From Planctomycetaceae bacterium (lineage in GTDB: Bacteria > Planctomycetota > Phycisphaerae > Phycisphaerales > SM1A02): a stretch of 64,000 nucleotides of DNA. Every line of letters begins with the position of its first letter. The stretch's first letter is position 1. Of the stretch, positions 40,936 to 49,619 are shown piece after piece. The DNA is taken from contig JAIXYQ010000015.1 of the NCBI GenBank assembly GCA_027490145.1, positions 310,001 through 374,000 of the forward strand, read 5' to 3'. The position numbers were made by a program, and so were the translations under genes. Below the pieces are notes generated by a model. That model saw only the letters and a list, made by a program, of their open reading frames with translations, did not search any database and was not told the DNA's origin.

Positions 40936-41715
40936 TCAGCCGCGGCGACGGGCGCCGACCAGCCCGGCGAGACCGAGCAGGGCGATTGCGCCGGGCGCGG
41001 GGACCGCGATGTAGAGGTCTCCGGCGAGGTAGTTCGTGCTGCTGTTGATGGTCTGCGCGACATTTCGGTTCAGCAGATCCTGGAAGCTGTTGTAGACGGC
41101 GAAGCCGTCCACGCTGCCGCCCGGCCCGCCGGTGTTGGTGCGGTAGATCTTGCCTTCGAAGCCGAAGAATCGGTCGTTGAACGAGTAGTTCATTCCGTAG
41201 TTGTAGAAAGTGCCGTTGGTGTTGTTCACCAGGTCCATGAACGTCGCGTACCGGGTGACCCCGGAGTTGCTGGTCGATGAGCTGAAGTTTCGGTAGAAGG
41301 CCGTGCCGTCGTGGAAGAAGTCGTCTTCCCAGTTCCACGCAAAGGACAGGTTGAAGACCTGGCCGCCGGTGTTCGTGCGGAGGTTGGCCATCGGGTCACT
41401 CGCCGGGGCGGCGTAGCGAATGATCTGCGAGATCTGGTTGTTGCCGTTCAGGACGGTGCGATAGATGAACGGATCCGCCGTCTGGTTCTGGACGAAGTCG
41501 CCGAAGATGTACGTGTGGCGCATCGACGAGAGGTTCGGCGAGAAGTTCGTGTTCCCAGCCCCAAGGTTATTGCCGAGGTTCTGGAGCGACGTGTAGGTGC
41601 CGTAGCTTCCGGAAACGTCGTTGTTGACGTTCGTGCGGTAGATGGCCGTGATGGCGGCGTTGGCGACCGATGGAGCGCAAAGGGCCACGACGGTGAGCGC
41701 GAGGGTGGAACGCAT
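40936..41715 (-). CDS. Secreted protein with PEP-CTERM-like sorting tail
   Basis: The 259-residue protein starts with a signal peptide (LALTVVALCAPSVANA) and ends with a tripartite sorting tail: VPAPGA, a hydrophobic stretch ALLGLAGLVG, then ARRRG. This is the planctomycete form of PEP-CTERM, processed elsewhere by an exosortase. The middle is rich in Asn, Tyr, Phe and Gly (NNDVSGSYGTYTS, FNLSFAWNWEDDFFHDG), as in exported beta-proteins, with no known domain. Composition differs strongly from cytoplasmic neighbours. Function is unknown. Confidence 0.78.
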   Translation of the reverse strand: MRSTLALTVVALCAPSVANAAITAIYRTNVNNDVSGSYGTYTSLQNLGNNLGAGNTNFSPNLSSMRHTYIFGDFVQNQTADPFIYRTVLNGNNQISQIIRYAAPASDPMANLRTNTGGQVFNLSFAWNWEDDFFHDGTAFYRNFSSSTSNSGVTRYATFMDLVNNTNGTFYNYGMNYSFNDRFFGFEGKIYRTNTGGPGGSVDGFAVYNSFQDLLNRNVAQTINSSTNYLAGDLYIAVPAPGAIALLGLAGLVGARRRG

Positions 41716-41942
41716 GGTGTATGAAGCCTGGAGGGGAGGGAAAGGGAGACGAGCCGCCGCACAGCCACTGGACATGCGGGGACCGGGAGGGGCCAAACTC
41801 TGCCCTCACTCGGAACATGATCCAGCGAATTCTGCAAAAATCACCATTCTTCTCCGTGGTGCTTGCCCGGGCCGCCGGAGCAGGCACGGTTCCGGTCGAC
41901 TTGGCCCCCGAGTGGGGCCCCGGTCATCCAGGAGCCGGCATC

Positions 41943-44225
41943 ATGCGATCAGCACCCCTCCCGACCTCGCTTGCGGCCACTTTGGCGTCGGCAGCGACCT
42001 TCTTGCTCCCCGTCGCCGGTGCGCAGGGCGCCTTCGACGTACCGGTGGTGGTCACCCCGGGCTCCACCGCGACCATCACCCTGGCCATCACGGTCACGGA
42101 CGGCGTGGACAGCGAGACCGACGTCGATTCGATCCAGGTCGCCGTCGACGGCAATGGTCGGTTCACGATCAGCCCCAACCAGCCCCCGCATGACGGGGCG
42201 GTCATCCAGGAAGGGCGCTTCGGGTTCGGTGGGGGCACCCTTCAGTACGAGTTGTTCTGCTCGCCGGTGTTCGGGTGCATCCCGGTGACGGTGAACCTGG
42301 CCGGACTGTCGGCGACGCTGGTCGCGCCGTCGCAGGCGACGATCATCCCCTCGGGCAGGGCCGACTTCGGCACGACCTGGCGGGTGCAGGGCGACTACAC
42401 GATCACCAGTCCGCTGTCGGCGTCCGCCGGGGCGATCGACGTGAACTCTCCGTCGCCGTTCGGTGGCACGTTCGCGATCGGCGGGGGATCCATGCAGGTC
42501 TCGCAGTTGACGATCGGCGCGATCGACAGCCAGACGACCGTGGACTCGTTGCCGGGTGTGACGTTCCTGCTCCATACGGAGGTTGCCTTCGGCGCGACCA
42601 CGATGGTCGGCACGTATAGCCCGCCGCCACCGAACGGCTGCGGCACCGGGGCGAACTGCGGCCTCGAGCATGCGGGTCCCGGCTGCAACGACGTGGCGTG
42701 CTGCTCGACCGTGTGCGGCGTGGATCCGTCCTGCTGTGCCTCGGACTGGGACGTGCCGTGCGTGAACCAGGCCGTTGCCCTGTGCGGCATCGCTCCCGAG
42801 CACGACAACTGCGCGGCGCCACGTCCGCTGTCGTTCGGCCGATTCCCCTTCACGACGCGCAACTGCAACACGGACGGCGGCAGCCTGATCACCGAGTGCC
42901 AGGACATCGCCACCGCAGGGGCATTCACGAACGACGTGTGGTTCGTGTGCACGGCACCGTTCGACAACGGCATCGCCGTGTCGACCTGCGGCCATGCGGG
43001 CTTCGACACTCGATTGGCCGTCTACGACGCCTGCGCCGGCGTGCTGCTCGCGTGCAGCGACGATGGGCCCGGCTGCGGCGGGGGCACGTCGCGCCTGGTC
43101 TTCCCGGGCACCGCGGGGCAGTCGTATCTCGTGCGGGTCGGCGGGAAGAATGCCTGGGGGGACGGTGAGATCGACCTGGCGTTGGCAGACGTGGGCCCCG
43201 CGTGGCCAACCAGCGTGACGGCGACCTGGTCGACGGCATCGGGCGGGAATGGTCATGCCTATGCGGTGCTGGCGCTGCCCGGCGGCACGACCTTTGCGCA
43301 GGCCGTCGCCCGCGCTGCAGAACTGGGCGGCTACCCGGCCACCATCACCAGCGCTGCGGAGTCGGCGTTCCTGCGCTCCAACATCGTCGTCCCGCAGCTC
43401 GGCGGACCGACGGCCATTGGGCTGGTGCAGGGCGACGGCGCCGAGCCGGCCGGCGGTTGGTCGTGGATCACCGGTGAGCCACTCTCGTGGACCAACTGGA
43501 ACGTCGGCGAGCCCAATGATGCGGGCGGCGAGGACTTCGCGGGCCTCTATGCGGACGGCTCATGGAACGACCAAGGGCCGCTGTTCGGCAACGTGCTCAT
43601 CGAGTTCGACGCCCCGCCCGTGCTGCAGGAGCGCACCTGGACGGTCGATGAGGGCGGCGCAGGCCAGCGCTACCGTGCGGTCATCTCGCCCATGCGCGTG
43701 AGTTGGGAGCAGGCCGCGGCGGCGGCGAACGCCATCGGCGGCTCGCTCGCCGTGCTCGACACGCCCGAGGAAGCGGCGTGGATCTTCCGTGAGCTCGTGA
43801 GCTACCCCGCACTCTGGAGCATGACCCCGTACAACGGCGGCCCGTGGGTCGGACTGCGCAAGCAGCCCTCGGGCAGCTGGGGGTGGATCGATGGGACGCC
43901 GTTGTCGTGGAACCCCTGGATGCCCGGTGAACCGAGCGGCTTCGGGGACGCAGCATGCTTCTTCGCCGTGCAGGGAGGGCCGGCGATCGGGCTCGATGAC
44001 ACCTGGACCGCCAACCTGCGCCGGTCCTTCATCGTCGAGCTGCCGCCGACACCGTCCTGCCCGGCCGATGTCGGTGGCGATGGGCAGGTCGGCGGAAGCG
44101 ACCTTGCCCAGTTGCTCGGTGCGTGGGGGCCATGCGCCGGTTGCGCCACGGACATCGACGGCGACGGCATCGTCGCGGGTCCGGACCTTGCGGTGCTGCT
44201 TGGTGCGTGGGGTACGTGCCCTTGA
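41943..44225 (+). CDS. Large secreted protein with two C-type lectin domains
   Basis: This 760-residue exported protein has a signal peptide (to about 27), a beta-rich N-terminal part, and a Cys-rich segment at about 240-285 (GCNDVACCSTVCGVDPSCC). A beta-sandwich at about 290-420 follows (PLSFGRFPF, YLVRVGGKN). Two C-type-lectin-like domains lie at about 428-557 (GGWSWITGEPLSWTNWNVGE) and 560-700 (GSWGWIDGTPLSWNPWMPGE). The end is a pair of EF-hand-like repeats ending in LGAWG. The WIDG/W.PGEP pattern is typical of CTLD proteins. CAGGAG precedes the ATG at 41943 by 8 bases. It probably binds carbohydrate at the cell surface or in the matrix. Confidence 0.82.
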   Translation: MRSAPLPTSLAATLASAATFLLPVAGAQGAFDVPVVVTPGSTATITLAITVTDGVDSETDVDSIQVAVDGNGRFTISPNQPPHDGAVIQEGRFGFGGGTLQYELFCSPVFGCIPVTVNLAGLSATLVAPSQATIIPSGRADFGTTWRVQGDYTITSPLSASAGAIDVNSPSPFGGTFAIGGGSMQVSQLTIGAIDSQTTVDSLPGVTFLLHTEVAFGATTMVGTYSPPPPNGCGTGANCGLEHAGPGCNDVACCSTVCGVDPSCCASDWDVPCVNQAVALCGIAPEHDNCAAPRPLSFGRFPFTTRNCNTDGGSLITECQDIATAGAFTNDVWFVCTAPFDNGIAVSTCGHAGFDTRLAVYDACAGVLLACSDDGPGCGGGTSRLVFPGTAGQSYLVRVGGKNAWGDGEIDLALADVGPAWPTSVTATWSTASGGNGHAYAVLALPGGTTFAQAVARAAELGGYPATITSAAESAFLRSNIVVPQLGGPTAIGLVQGDGAEPAGGWSWITGEPLSWTNWNVGEPNDAGGEDFAGLYADGSWNDQGPLFGNVLIEFDAPPVLQERTWTVDEGGAGQRYRAVISPMRVSWEQAAAAANAIGGSLAVLDTPEEAAWIFRELVSYPALWSMTPYNGGPWVGLRKQPSGSWGWIDGTPLSWNPWMPGEPSGFGDAACFFAVQGGPAIGLDDTWTANLRRSFIVELPPTPSCPADVGGDGQVGGSDLAQLLGAWGPCAGCATDIDGDGIVAGPDLAVLLGAWGTCP

Positions 44226-44228
44226 ATC

Positions 44229-44246
44229 TCGGGCTGGCGGGATTTG
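44229..44246 (+). repeat. 18-base copy of the tRNA-Pro 3' end
   Basis: Bases 44229-44246 are identical to 44366-44383, which encode the discriminator, acceptor 3' strand and start of the T-arm of the tRNA-Pro gene. The copies are in the same orientation, 137 bases apart. The intervening sequence is very GC-rich and has no gene. The copy could be an old integration or recombination scar. Confidence 0.6.
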
Positions 44247-44325
44247 CGGCCGGCGAAGCCGGCCCAGGAAGACCGCGCGGCCGCAGGCCGCGGCGGCGCG
44301 CCGCGCAGAGCGACCCCGGAACGAC

Positions 44326-44354
44326 GAAGCCCAAGGCGTGGTGCCTTGGGCTTC
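44326..44354. terminator. Perfect 12-bp hairpin
   Basis: GAAGCCCAAGGC (44326-44337) pairs perfectly with GCCTTGGGCTTC (44343-44354) around a 5-base loop. It lies downstream of the lectin gene on the plus strand and 12 bases downstream of tRNA-Pro on the minus strand, so it could end both transcripts. A T-tract is absent. Confidence 0.55.
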
Positions 44355-44365
44355 GGAGTGAGGAG

Positions 44366-44440
44366 TCGGGCTGGCGGGATTTGAACCCACGACCTTTTGA
44401 CCCCCAGTCAAACGCGCTAGCCAAGCTGCGCTACAGCCCG
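44366..44440 (-). tRNA. tRNA-Pro (anticodon GGG)
   Basis: The minus strand folds into a cloverleaf of 75 nt. The acceptor CGGGCTG pairs with CAGCCCG, the D-stem GCGC with GCGC, and the anticodon stem TTTGA with TCAAA around loop CTGGGGG, giving anticodon GGG. The T-arm is GTGGG-TTCAAAT-CCCGC (its outer pairs fit), and the discriminator is A. CCA is not encoded. A TACACT box at 44455-44460 on the minus strand is a plausible -10 element. Confidence 0.93.
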
Positions 44441-44537
44441 TGATTGGACCGAAGAGTGTAGCGCAATCCCTGAATCGGCGTGACGGGCGATAAGCCTGCT
44501 GGGCCATCTGAATCCTCGTACGGCCTCATCGGTTCCA

Positions 44538-45164
44538 ATGGGCATGATGCGTCGATCCATCCCTTCCAGCCGAACGTCCGCCGCGAGCGGCATCCCACTG
44601 CCTGCAACGGTGCAACGGGTCCGACGGGGAGTGTCGATCGGAACGGTGCTCGTCGCTGCGGCCTGTACGGGCCCGAGCGGTCCAGACTCACACGACGACC
44701 TTCAGGGTGGCACGATCCCGCCGCCACCAAGGGCGCCCGCTGAGGTCTCCGAGGCCGAGCCGGGCACGCTCGACTACGACCGTGATGTCTGGCAAACGCT
44801 CCTGCATCATCATGCGTCGATCCGCCGGACGGTCACCAGGTTGCCCAACGGCCTTGCCGCGGTGACGGAAAGCGACGACCCGGCGATCGCGCGCCTGATC
44901 CAGGACCACGCACTCGCGATGAAGCAACGCATGACCACGGGCGCGCGGGTCCGGATCTGGGATCCGGTCTTCGTCGAACTCTTCGATCGCCACGACAAGG
45001 TCCGGCTTGACGTCACCCTGACGCCTCGCGGCGTCAGCATCCGCGAAACGACCGAAGATCCTGCGACGCTCAGGCTCATGCGTTCGCACGCCGCCGGCGT
45101 CTCGGACATGGTGCGCGAGGGGAGCGCCGCATCCCAGCGGCCGACGCCCTTCGTCGAGGAGTGA
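44538..45164 (+). CDS. Conserved hypothetical lipoprotein
   Basis: The 208-residue frame has a late hydrophobic stretch ending in a lipobox-like LVAAAC (about 38-43), so the true start may be a downstream GTG (44610 or 44631). The mature part is a conserved type with two related halves: RRTVTRLPNGLAAVTESDDP and LIQDHALAMKQRM in the first, ETTEDPATLRLMRSHAAGV in the second. WDPVFVELF lies between them. I know this as an uncharacterised family of marine bacteria; the paired His residues could bind a metal, which is inference. Its stop overlaps the next small gene (GTGA). Confidence 0.65.
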   Translation: MGMMRRSIPSSRTSAASGIPLPATVQRVRRGVSIGTVLVAAACTGPSGPDSHDDLQGGTIPPPPRAPAEVSEAEPGTLDYDRDVWQTLLHHHASIRRTVTRLPNGLAAVTESDDPAIARLIQDHALAMKQRMTTGARVRIWDPVFVELFDRHDKVRLDVTLTPRGVSIRETTEDPATLRLMRSHAAGVSDMVREGSAASQRPTPFVEE

Positions 45165-45370
45165 GGATCGTGCTGCGGCGGCTTCGCGAACATACGCAGC
45201 GCAACTGGAAGGCACGCTGTCTCACGTGCGGGCTCGCCTTTCCCTACCCGGGGATCCGCATCGGTGCTGTGGGCAAGCCGATCAAACTGCTGCACTGCCC
45301 GCGCTGCAGGCGCTGGCGCTGCTGCCGCGCCGAGCCCGTGGATCACACGGGCCCGACGCGTCAGCGCTGA
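45161..45370 (+). CDS. Small zinc-ribbon protein
   Basis: The 69-residue basic protein contains two CxxC knuckles (CLTCG at about 20-24 and CPRC at about 46-49), a pattern for a zinc ribbon. It begins with GTG in a GTGA overlap with the preceding gene, which supports coupled expression. There is no family match that I recognise. It could help fold or metallate the upstream lipoprotein, but that is a guess from linkage. Confidence 0.5.
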   Translation: MRIVLRRLREHTQRNWKARCLTCGLAFPYPGIRIGAVGKPIKLLHCPRCRRWRCCRAEPVDHTGPTRQR

Positions 45371-45371
45371 A

Positions 45372-45458
45372 CGGACAGGGGGAGATTCGAACTCCCGATA
45401 CGGTTACCCGTATACAGCATTTCCAATGCTGCTCCTTCAACCGCTCGGACACCTGTCC
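45372..45458 (-). tRNA. tRNA-Ser (anticodon GGA)
   Basis: The minus strand folds as a class II tRNA of 87 nt. The acceptor GGACAGG pairs with CCTGTCC. The anticodon stem CAGCA/TGCTG closes loop TTGGAAA with anticodon GGA. A long variable arm (TACGGGTAACCGTA) is diagnostic for serine. The T-arm contains TTCGAAT and the discriminator is G. CCA is not encoded. TACTCT at 45472-45477 on the minus strand may be its -10 box, just before the divergent truB gene. Confidence 0.95.
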
Positions 45459-45482
45459 ATGAAGGACCACTAGAGTAACGGC

Positions 45483-46181
45483 ATGAGCGCACCTTCTGCG
45501 CCGCCTGACCTGCACGGCATCCTGGTGATCGATAAGCCGCTCGGCATGACCAGCATGCGCGTGGTCGAGCGGGTCAGATACCGGGCGGGCAAGGCGCGAA
45601 CGGGCCACGCGGGGACGCTTGATCCGCTGGCCACCGGGGTGCTGGTCGTGGCCATCGGCCGTGCGACCAAGTCGATCGATCGACTGATGGCAGGCGAAAA
45701 GCGTTACGACACGGTGATCGATCTCGGGGCCTTCACGACCACGGACGACAGCGAAGGGGAGCGGACCGAGATCGCGTCGTCGCCGCCGTCGCCGGAGTCG
45801 ATCCGTGAGGCGTGCGGTCGATGGGTCGGCGAGGTCATGCAGCGTCCACCGGCCTTCAGCGCCATCAAGGTCCAGGGGCGACGGTCCTATGACCTGGCCC
45901 GTTCCGGTGAGGCGCGCGAGCTCGCGGCACGACCCGTGATGATCCATGGCATCGAGATCGACGCGTATGACTTCCCGATGCTGTCGCTTCGCGTGCACTG
46001 TGGCAAGGGCACCTACATCCGGAGCCTGGCGCGCGACCTGGGCATGGCGCTCGGAACCGGCGGCCATTGCCGCTCCATCCGGCGAACCCAGGTCGGGCCC
46101 TACCTCATCGATGCGGCCGTGAGCATGGACGCGCTCCCCGAGCGTGTCACGCAAGCCATGCTCCTGCCTGTGCCGCCGTGA
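45483..46181 (+). CDS. truB: tRNA pseudouridine-55 synthase
   Basis: This 232-residue enzyme converts U55 of the tRNA T-loop to pseudouridine. The catalytic Asp lies in TGHAGTLDPLATGVL. Other family segments are LVIDKPLGMTSMRVV at the N-terminus, QRPPAFSAIKVQGRRSYDLAR and CGKGTYIRSLARDLG. It lacks the C-terminal PUA domain of some TruB proteins, a known short form. It sits next to a tRNA gene by chance or synteny. Confidence 0.93.
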   Translation: MSAPSAPPDLHGILVIDKPLGMTSMRVVERVRYRAGKARTGHAGTLDPLATGVLVVAIGRATKSIDRLMAGEKRYDTVIDLGAFTTTDDSEGERTEIASSPPSPESIREACGRWVGEVMQRPPAFSAIKVQGRRSYDLARSGEARELAARPVMIHGIEIDAYDFPMLSLRVHCGKGTYIRSLARDLGMALGTGGHCRSIRRTQVGPYLIDAAVSMDALPERVTQAMLLPVPP

Positions 46182-46236
46182 GCCCATCAGCCGTCGAGCG
46201 ACGTGCCGATGGACCGCGCATTCCGTCGGAGCGGGC

Positions 46237-47703
46237 TCAGAGCGTCCAGGAGGAAAGCATCAAGCCCAGGTCGTTGCCGTCGACGATGCCGTCATTGTTG
46301 ATGTCGGCGAGGTCGAGCGACGAGCCCCATGCCGCCAGCAGGACCCCCAGGTCCGCGGCATTCACCGCACCGTCGCCGTTGAGGTCGGCCGGGAGTGCCG
46401 GCACCGGCGTGATCGTGAGGTTGGCGCTGTAGAGCTGCAGGTCGTTGGTCGTGGTGACCGGGGCCACGCGCAGGTAGTAGGTGCCCGCCGTCGTGAACTC
46501 GTAGTTCGACAGGACCTCGGCTTGACCAAGGCTGTTCACGTCGGTGGTGGACACGACGGTCCCCGCGGAGTTCAGGACGTCGATCTTGAGATTGTGGATC
46601 GATGACGCCGTGACGCTGGTCCCGGTGTTGCAGGCCGAGGTCTGCGGGCCGGCCGTGTAGGTACCACCCTGCGGGATGATGGTCAAGGAGACCTTGGTCC
46701 CCGCCGTCGCCACGATCTTCCACAGGTCGACGTCGCCGTTGTCGTCGATCGAGAGATTCGTGTAGCTCGACAGCCCTTCGGCGTTGGTCGGAATGGCCGC
46801 GTTGGCCAGGGCATCCGAGGCCGCCTCGAGGTTGTCGCCGTACTGGCGCTGTGCTCCACGGATGTCATCGATCTGCGGGCCATCGACGTTGGTGAAGATG
46901 AAGGGCTCCATCAACTTGGTGGTGGACGCCGGGCACACGTGTTCCATGCCGATGCCGTGGCCGTGCTCATGGGCGACGATGTTGCGGAAATAGCGGTAGT
47001 TGTTGGTGGTCGGGCCCCAGCTGGCGTCGGAGTTGAGCACCATGTCCCCGTTGTTGGGAAACTGGTTGTACGCCAGGATCGAGGTGTTGGTCAGCCCACG
47101 TCCGGCGATGCGCACGTCGCCGCGCGTGGCGCCACCGGCACTGCCCCACGCCGCGCCGTCATCCGTGACTTCGACGTACGAGAGCCCGGTCAGGTCGCTC
47201 CAACGCTGGAAGACCTGGCGGATCAGGTTCTTCCCCGCCTCGAGCGAGCCGAAGCGTGCGGCGAGGGTGGCGTTCACGTTGTTGGGCGCGGAGCCGATGC
47301 CCAGTCCGATCTCGTCGGGGATGGTGACCCCGTCCGGGACGACCGACCAACGGATCTGGAGGGGCTGCCCTTGAGCGCTGCTGCCGTTCAGGTTCCAGCG
47401 AGGGGCAAGCTGATAGGCAAGTCCACCATCCATCCCACCGTTGAGCCACACGTTGATCAGTCGTTGCGTGACGTCGGCCACGAATTCCGGGTCGGCGTCT
47501 TCGGTGAAGCACATCGACATGGGCAGGCCAGCAGGCAGATCTGCGCACTGCATGCCATGCTGCGGGCGGCCGTGGTGGTTGCAACCAGCGCCACAGGCAT
47601 GGTCGGGGCGTTCGACCGAGCCGGGGACGGCATTCAAGGCGGCAGCCATCGACACAGCGAGCAGCGAGAACGCGACAGCAACCTTCGTGGGGCAGTTCTT
47701 CAT
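46237..47703 (-). CDS. Secreted matrixin-like metalloprotease with dockerin-like end
   Basis: This 488-residue exported protein starts with a signal peptide (FSLLAVSMAAALNA). The catalytic domain (about 80-275) carries HEHGHGIGMEH, the metzincin zinc motif HExxHxxGxxH near residues 243-253, followed by the downstream LMEPF where the Met-turn is expected. Next is a beta-sandwich of the bacterial pre-peptidase type (about 300-425; DDNGDVDLWKI, GTYYLRVAPV). The end has two EF-hand-like repeats (LNGDGAVNAADLGVLLAAWG and INNDGIVDGNDLGLML). Several Cys residues near the N-terminus may form disulfides. It probably degrades extracellular proteins. Confidence 0.82.
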   Translation of the reverse strand: MKNCPTKVAVAFSLLAVSMAAALNAVPGSVERPDHACGAGCNHHGRPQHGMQCADLPAGLPMSMCFTEDADPEFVADVTQRLINVWLNGGMDGGLAYQLAPRWNLNGSSAQGQPLQIRWSVVPDGVTIPDEIGLGIGSAPNNVNATLAARFGSLEAGKNLIRQVFQRWSDLTGLSYVEVTDDGAAWGSAGGATRGDVRIAGRGLTNTSILAYNQFPNNGDMVLNSDASWGPTTNNYRYFRNIVAHEHGHGIGMEHVCPASTTKLMEPFIFTNVDGPQIDDIRGAQRQYGDNLEAASDALANAAIPTNAEGLSSYTNLSIDDNGDVDLWKIVATAGTKVSLTIIPQGGTYTAGPQTSACNTGTSVTASSIHNLKIDVLNSAGTVVSTTDVNSLGQAEVLSNYEFTTAGTYYLRVAPVTTTNDLQLYSANLTITPVPALPADLNGDGAVNAADLGVLLAAWGSSLDLADINNDGIVDGNDLGLMLSSWTL

Positions 47704-47822
47704 GATGCAGGATTCTCCGTGGGCGGCCTGAACGGATTCAGGAAGTTGTGAAACAGTAGCCCGATTGGGCGGCAAGTCGAGTCGAAGGACAAAAGGTTTG
47801 GTCACATCGCAGGCAGGTTGGT

Positions 47823-49019
47823 TCAGCCATTCCCAATGGCCGTCGCGGGCGGGAGGTGCTGCTCCGGGCTGAACCAGGCGTCATCCGCGGCGCGCGGCGC
47901 CACGCGCTCGACCACCATCCGACGCAGGAACCGATTGCCCTGGGGCCAGTCCGCCGTCACGGAAACGAGTTCGTTGGTGCGTGCATCAGCCACGAGCCGG
48001 ACGCGTTCGGGCAGGGGTGGTGCATGCGGACCTCGTCGTCCCTTGCGAATCGACGGTCCATCGAAAGGCCTGGGCTCCGTTGGCCCCATGCCCATGGGCA
48101 GCTTGTTCGACCGATCCATGGCGACCATCTCCGGTCGGAGCGTGGCCTCGATGACGACCAGTGGGTCGCCGTCTGACGTGCGCGACTGGGCGCCAGTCAC
48201 CACCGCAAGGTCGAAGCCGCTCCCGAGTCGATCGAGCAAGGGTTGGAGGGTCAGCAACTCCTCCTCGTCCTGGTCGCTGTCTTGCTCGCTTTCGGGGCCA
48301 CCCATGAGCGGCATGGGGTCGCGCATGCGCTGAGCATCCACGCTCGTGGTGACGGTCCCCCCCAGATCGATCTGCCAGTACTCCCGGCCGTCGAAGCCCC
48401 ACGCGACCGGTGGCGCGCCAGGGTGGCCCGGACCTTCGCCGTGGGGAGGGCCGTCCAAGCCCCGACGATCGGGACCCTCGGGTCCGCGACGGCCGTGACC
48501 GCCCTGCATGGGAGGCTGGCCACGCTCGCCGCGCATGCCTGGTCCCTGGCGCTTTCGGCCGCCACCATCACCCGGCAGGTGCGGGCCCATCGGGAGCGCG
48601 TCAAGATCGATCGCGAAGACGAATCGACGGCCGGTGCCGACATCGACCATCGCCTCGCGAAGTGACTCGGTGCCATCTCGATTGGCCACCACCATCGTCT
48701 GCCGATAGGAGCGGTTGCCCGTGGCCAGCCGGTTCGAGATCGACTGCAAGGTGGCGTGCGCGGAGCTCGTGGCGGGCCCGATCGAGAGGACCACGGCGAT
48801 GGTCAGTGTTGCAGCCAGCGCGCCCGCGGCCGCGAAACGAGCCACGCCGAACCGACCCAGGCGCGCCAGCACGCCGTCCTGACGGTCGATCCGCGCCATC
48901 GCGGCACGGACCCGGCCATCCTGTCGCGCGGCGTGGTCCGCCGCGAGCGATGCCAGCAGTCCGTGGACGATCCGTTCGTCCGGGCTTGGTCGATCGTCGT
49001 GGTCCTCATGCAGGTTCAT
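47823..49019 (-). CDS. Membrane protein paired with an ECF sigma factor
   Basis: The 398-residue protein has a soluble N-terminus (1-60), one membrane segment (about 63-85, FAAAGALAATLTIAVVLSIG) and a large outer part. The outer part contains a Gly/Pro/Arg-rich low-complexity stretch (about 145-205), then a LolA/MucB-like region with FDGREYWQIDLGG and VRLVADARTNELVSVT. Its ATG overlaps the sigma-factor stop by four bases. The layout (short cytoplasmic part, one helix, sensor domain) fits an anti-sigma or sensor role, though no zinc-anti-sigma motif is seen. The function is inferred from pairing. Confidence 0.6.
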   Translation of the reverse strand: MNLHEDHDDRPSPDERIVHGLLASLAADHAARQDGRVRAAMARIDRQDGVLARLGRFGVARFAAAGALAATLTIAVVLSIGPATSSAHATLQSISNRLATGNRSYRQTMVVANRDGTESLREAMVDVGTGRRFVFAIDLDALPMGPHLPGDGGGRKRQGPGMRGERGQPPMQGGHGRRGPEGPDRRGLDGPPHGEGPGHPGAPPVAWGFDGREYWQIDLGGTVTTSVDAQRMRDPMPLMGGPESEQDSDQDEEELLTLQPLLDRLGSGFDLAVVTGAQSRTSDGDPLVVIEATLRPEMVAMDRSNKLPMGMGPTEPRPFDGPSIRKGRRGPHAPPLPERVRLVADARTNELVSVTADWPQGNRFLRRMVVERVAPRAADDAWFSPEQHLPPATAIGNG

Positions 49020-49564
49020 GCTGGTGCTCCGTCCAGGAATCCCTTCATCCGCAGGCACTCGGCCAGTTGCAGCCGGGCGCGGTAAAGGCGCTTGCGGAAG
49101 GTCTCGTCGTTCGTGCCGGCCGCGGATGCCGCCACGCGCGGATCCAGCGACTGCGCATACACCAGTTCAACCGCTTCGCGCTGTTCCGGTGCCAGCCGCT
49201 GCATGCACTCCTTGAGCGGCTGCAGCCGATCGGCGAAGCAGTCGGCCGGCGCGCTCTCGATGCGGCCGAGTTGTTCCTCGATGTGCAGGGCCGCGGCCTC
49301 GCCGGCGATTTCGCGGCGGCGCTGGTGCTTGCGGGCGATGCCCAGCAGGGTGTTGCGGGCGATGCCCCGCAGCCATGGTGCGAACGGTCGGCTGCGGTCG
49401 AAGTCCGGCAGGCGCCGCCAGGCCACGATGATGGCCTCCTGGAACGCATCCTCGACGAGTGCATCGTTCCAGGCCAGGGCACGCAGGTACGCCATGAGCA
49501 TGTCGGCGTGCTCCCGTACGAGGATCTCGAAGGCCTGGCTGTCGCGGGGGTCCATCACGGTCAT
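49016..49564 (-). CDS. ECF-family RNA polymerase sigma factor
   Basis: The 182-residue protein has region 2 at about 12-85 (AFQEAIIVAWRRLPDFD) and region 4 at about 120-175 (LAPEQREAVELVYAQSL), of the planctomycete/Verrucomicrobia ECF type. The segment FAPWLRGIARNTLLGIAR belongs to the end of region 2. Start is ATG at 49564 or 49555; both fit. It is co-transcribed with the membrane protein at 47823 and divergent from the DevC-like exporter, which may be a target. That link is inference. Confidence 0.85.
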   Translation of the reverse strand: MTVMDPRDSQAFEILVREHADMLMAYLRALAWNDALVEDAFQEAIIVAWRRLPDFDRSRPFAPWLRGIARNTLLGIARKHQRRREIAGEAAALHIEEQLGRIESAPADCFADRLQPLKECMQRLAPEQREAVELVYAQSLDPRVAASAAGTNDETFRKRLYRARLQLAECLRMKGFLDGAPA

Positions 49565-49619
49565 TGTCGCCGCCGCCACCGCGTGGGACACGCCGGCGGA
49601 TAGAGTTCGCCTCTTTCCC

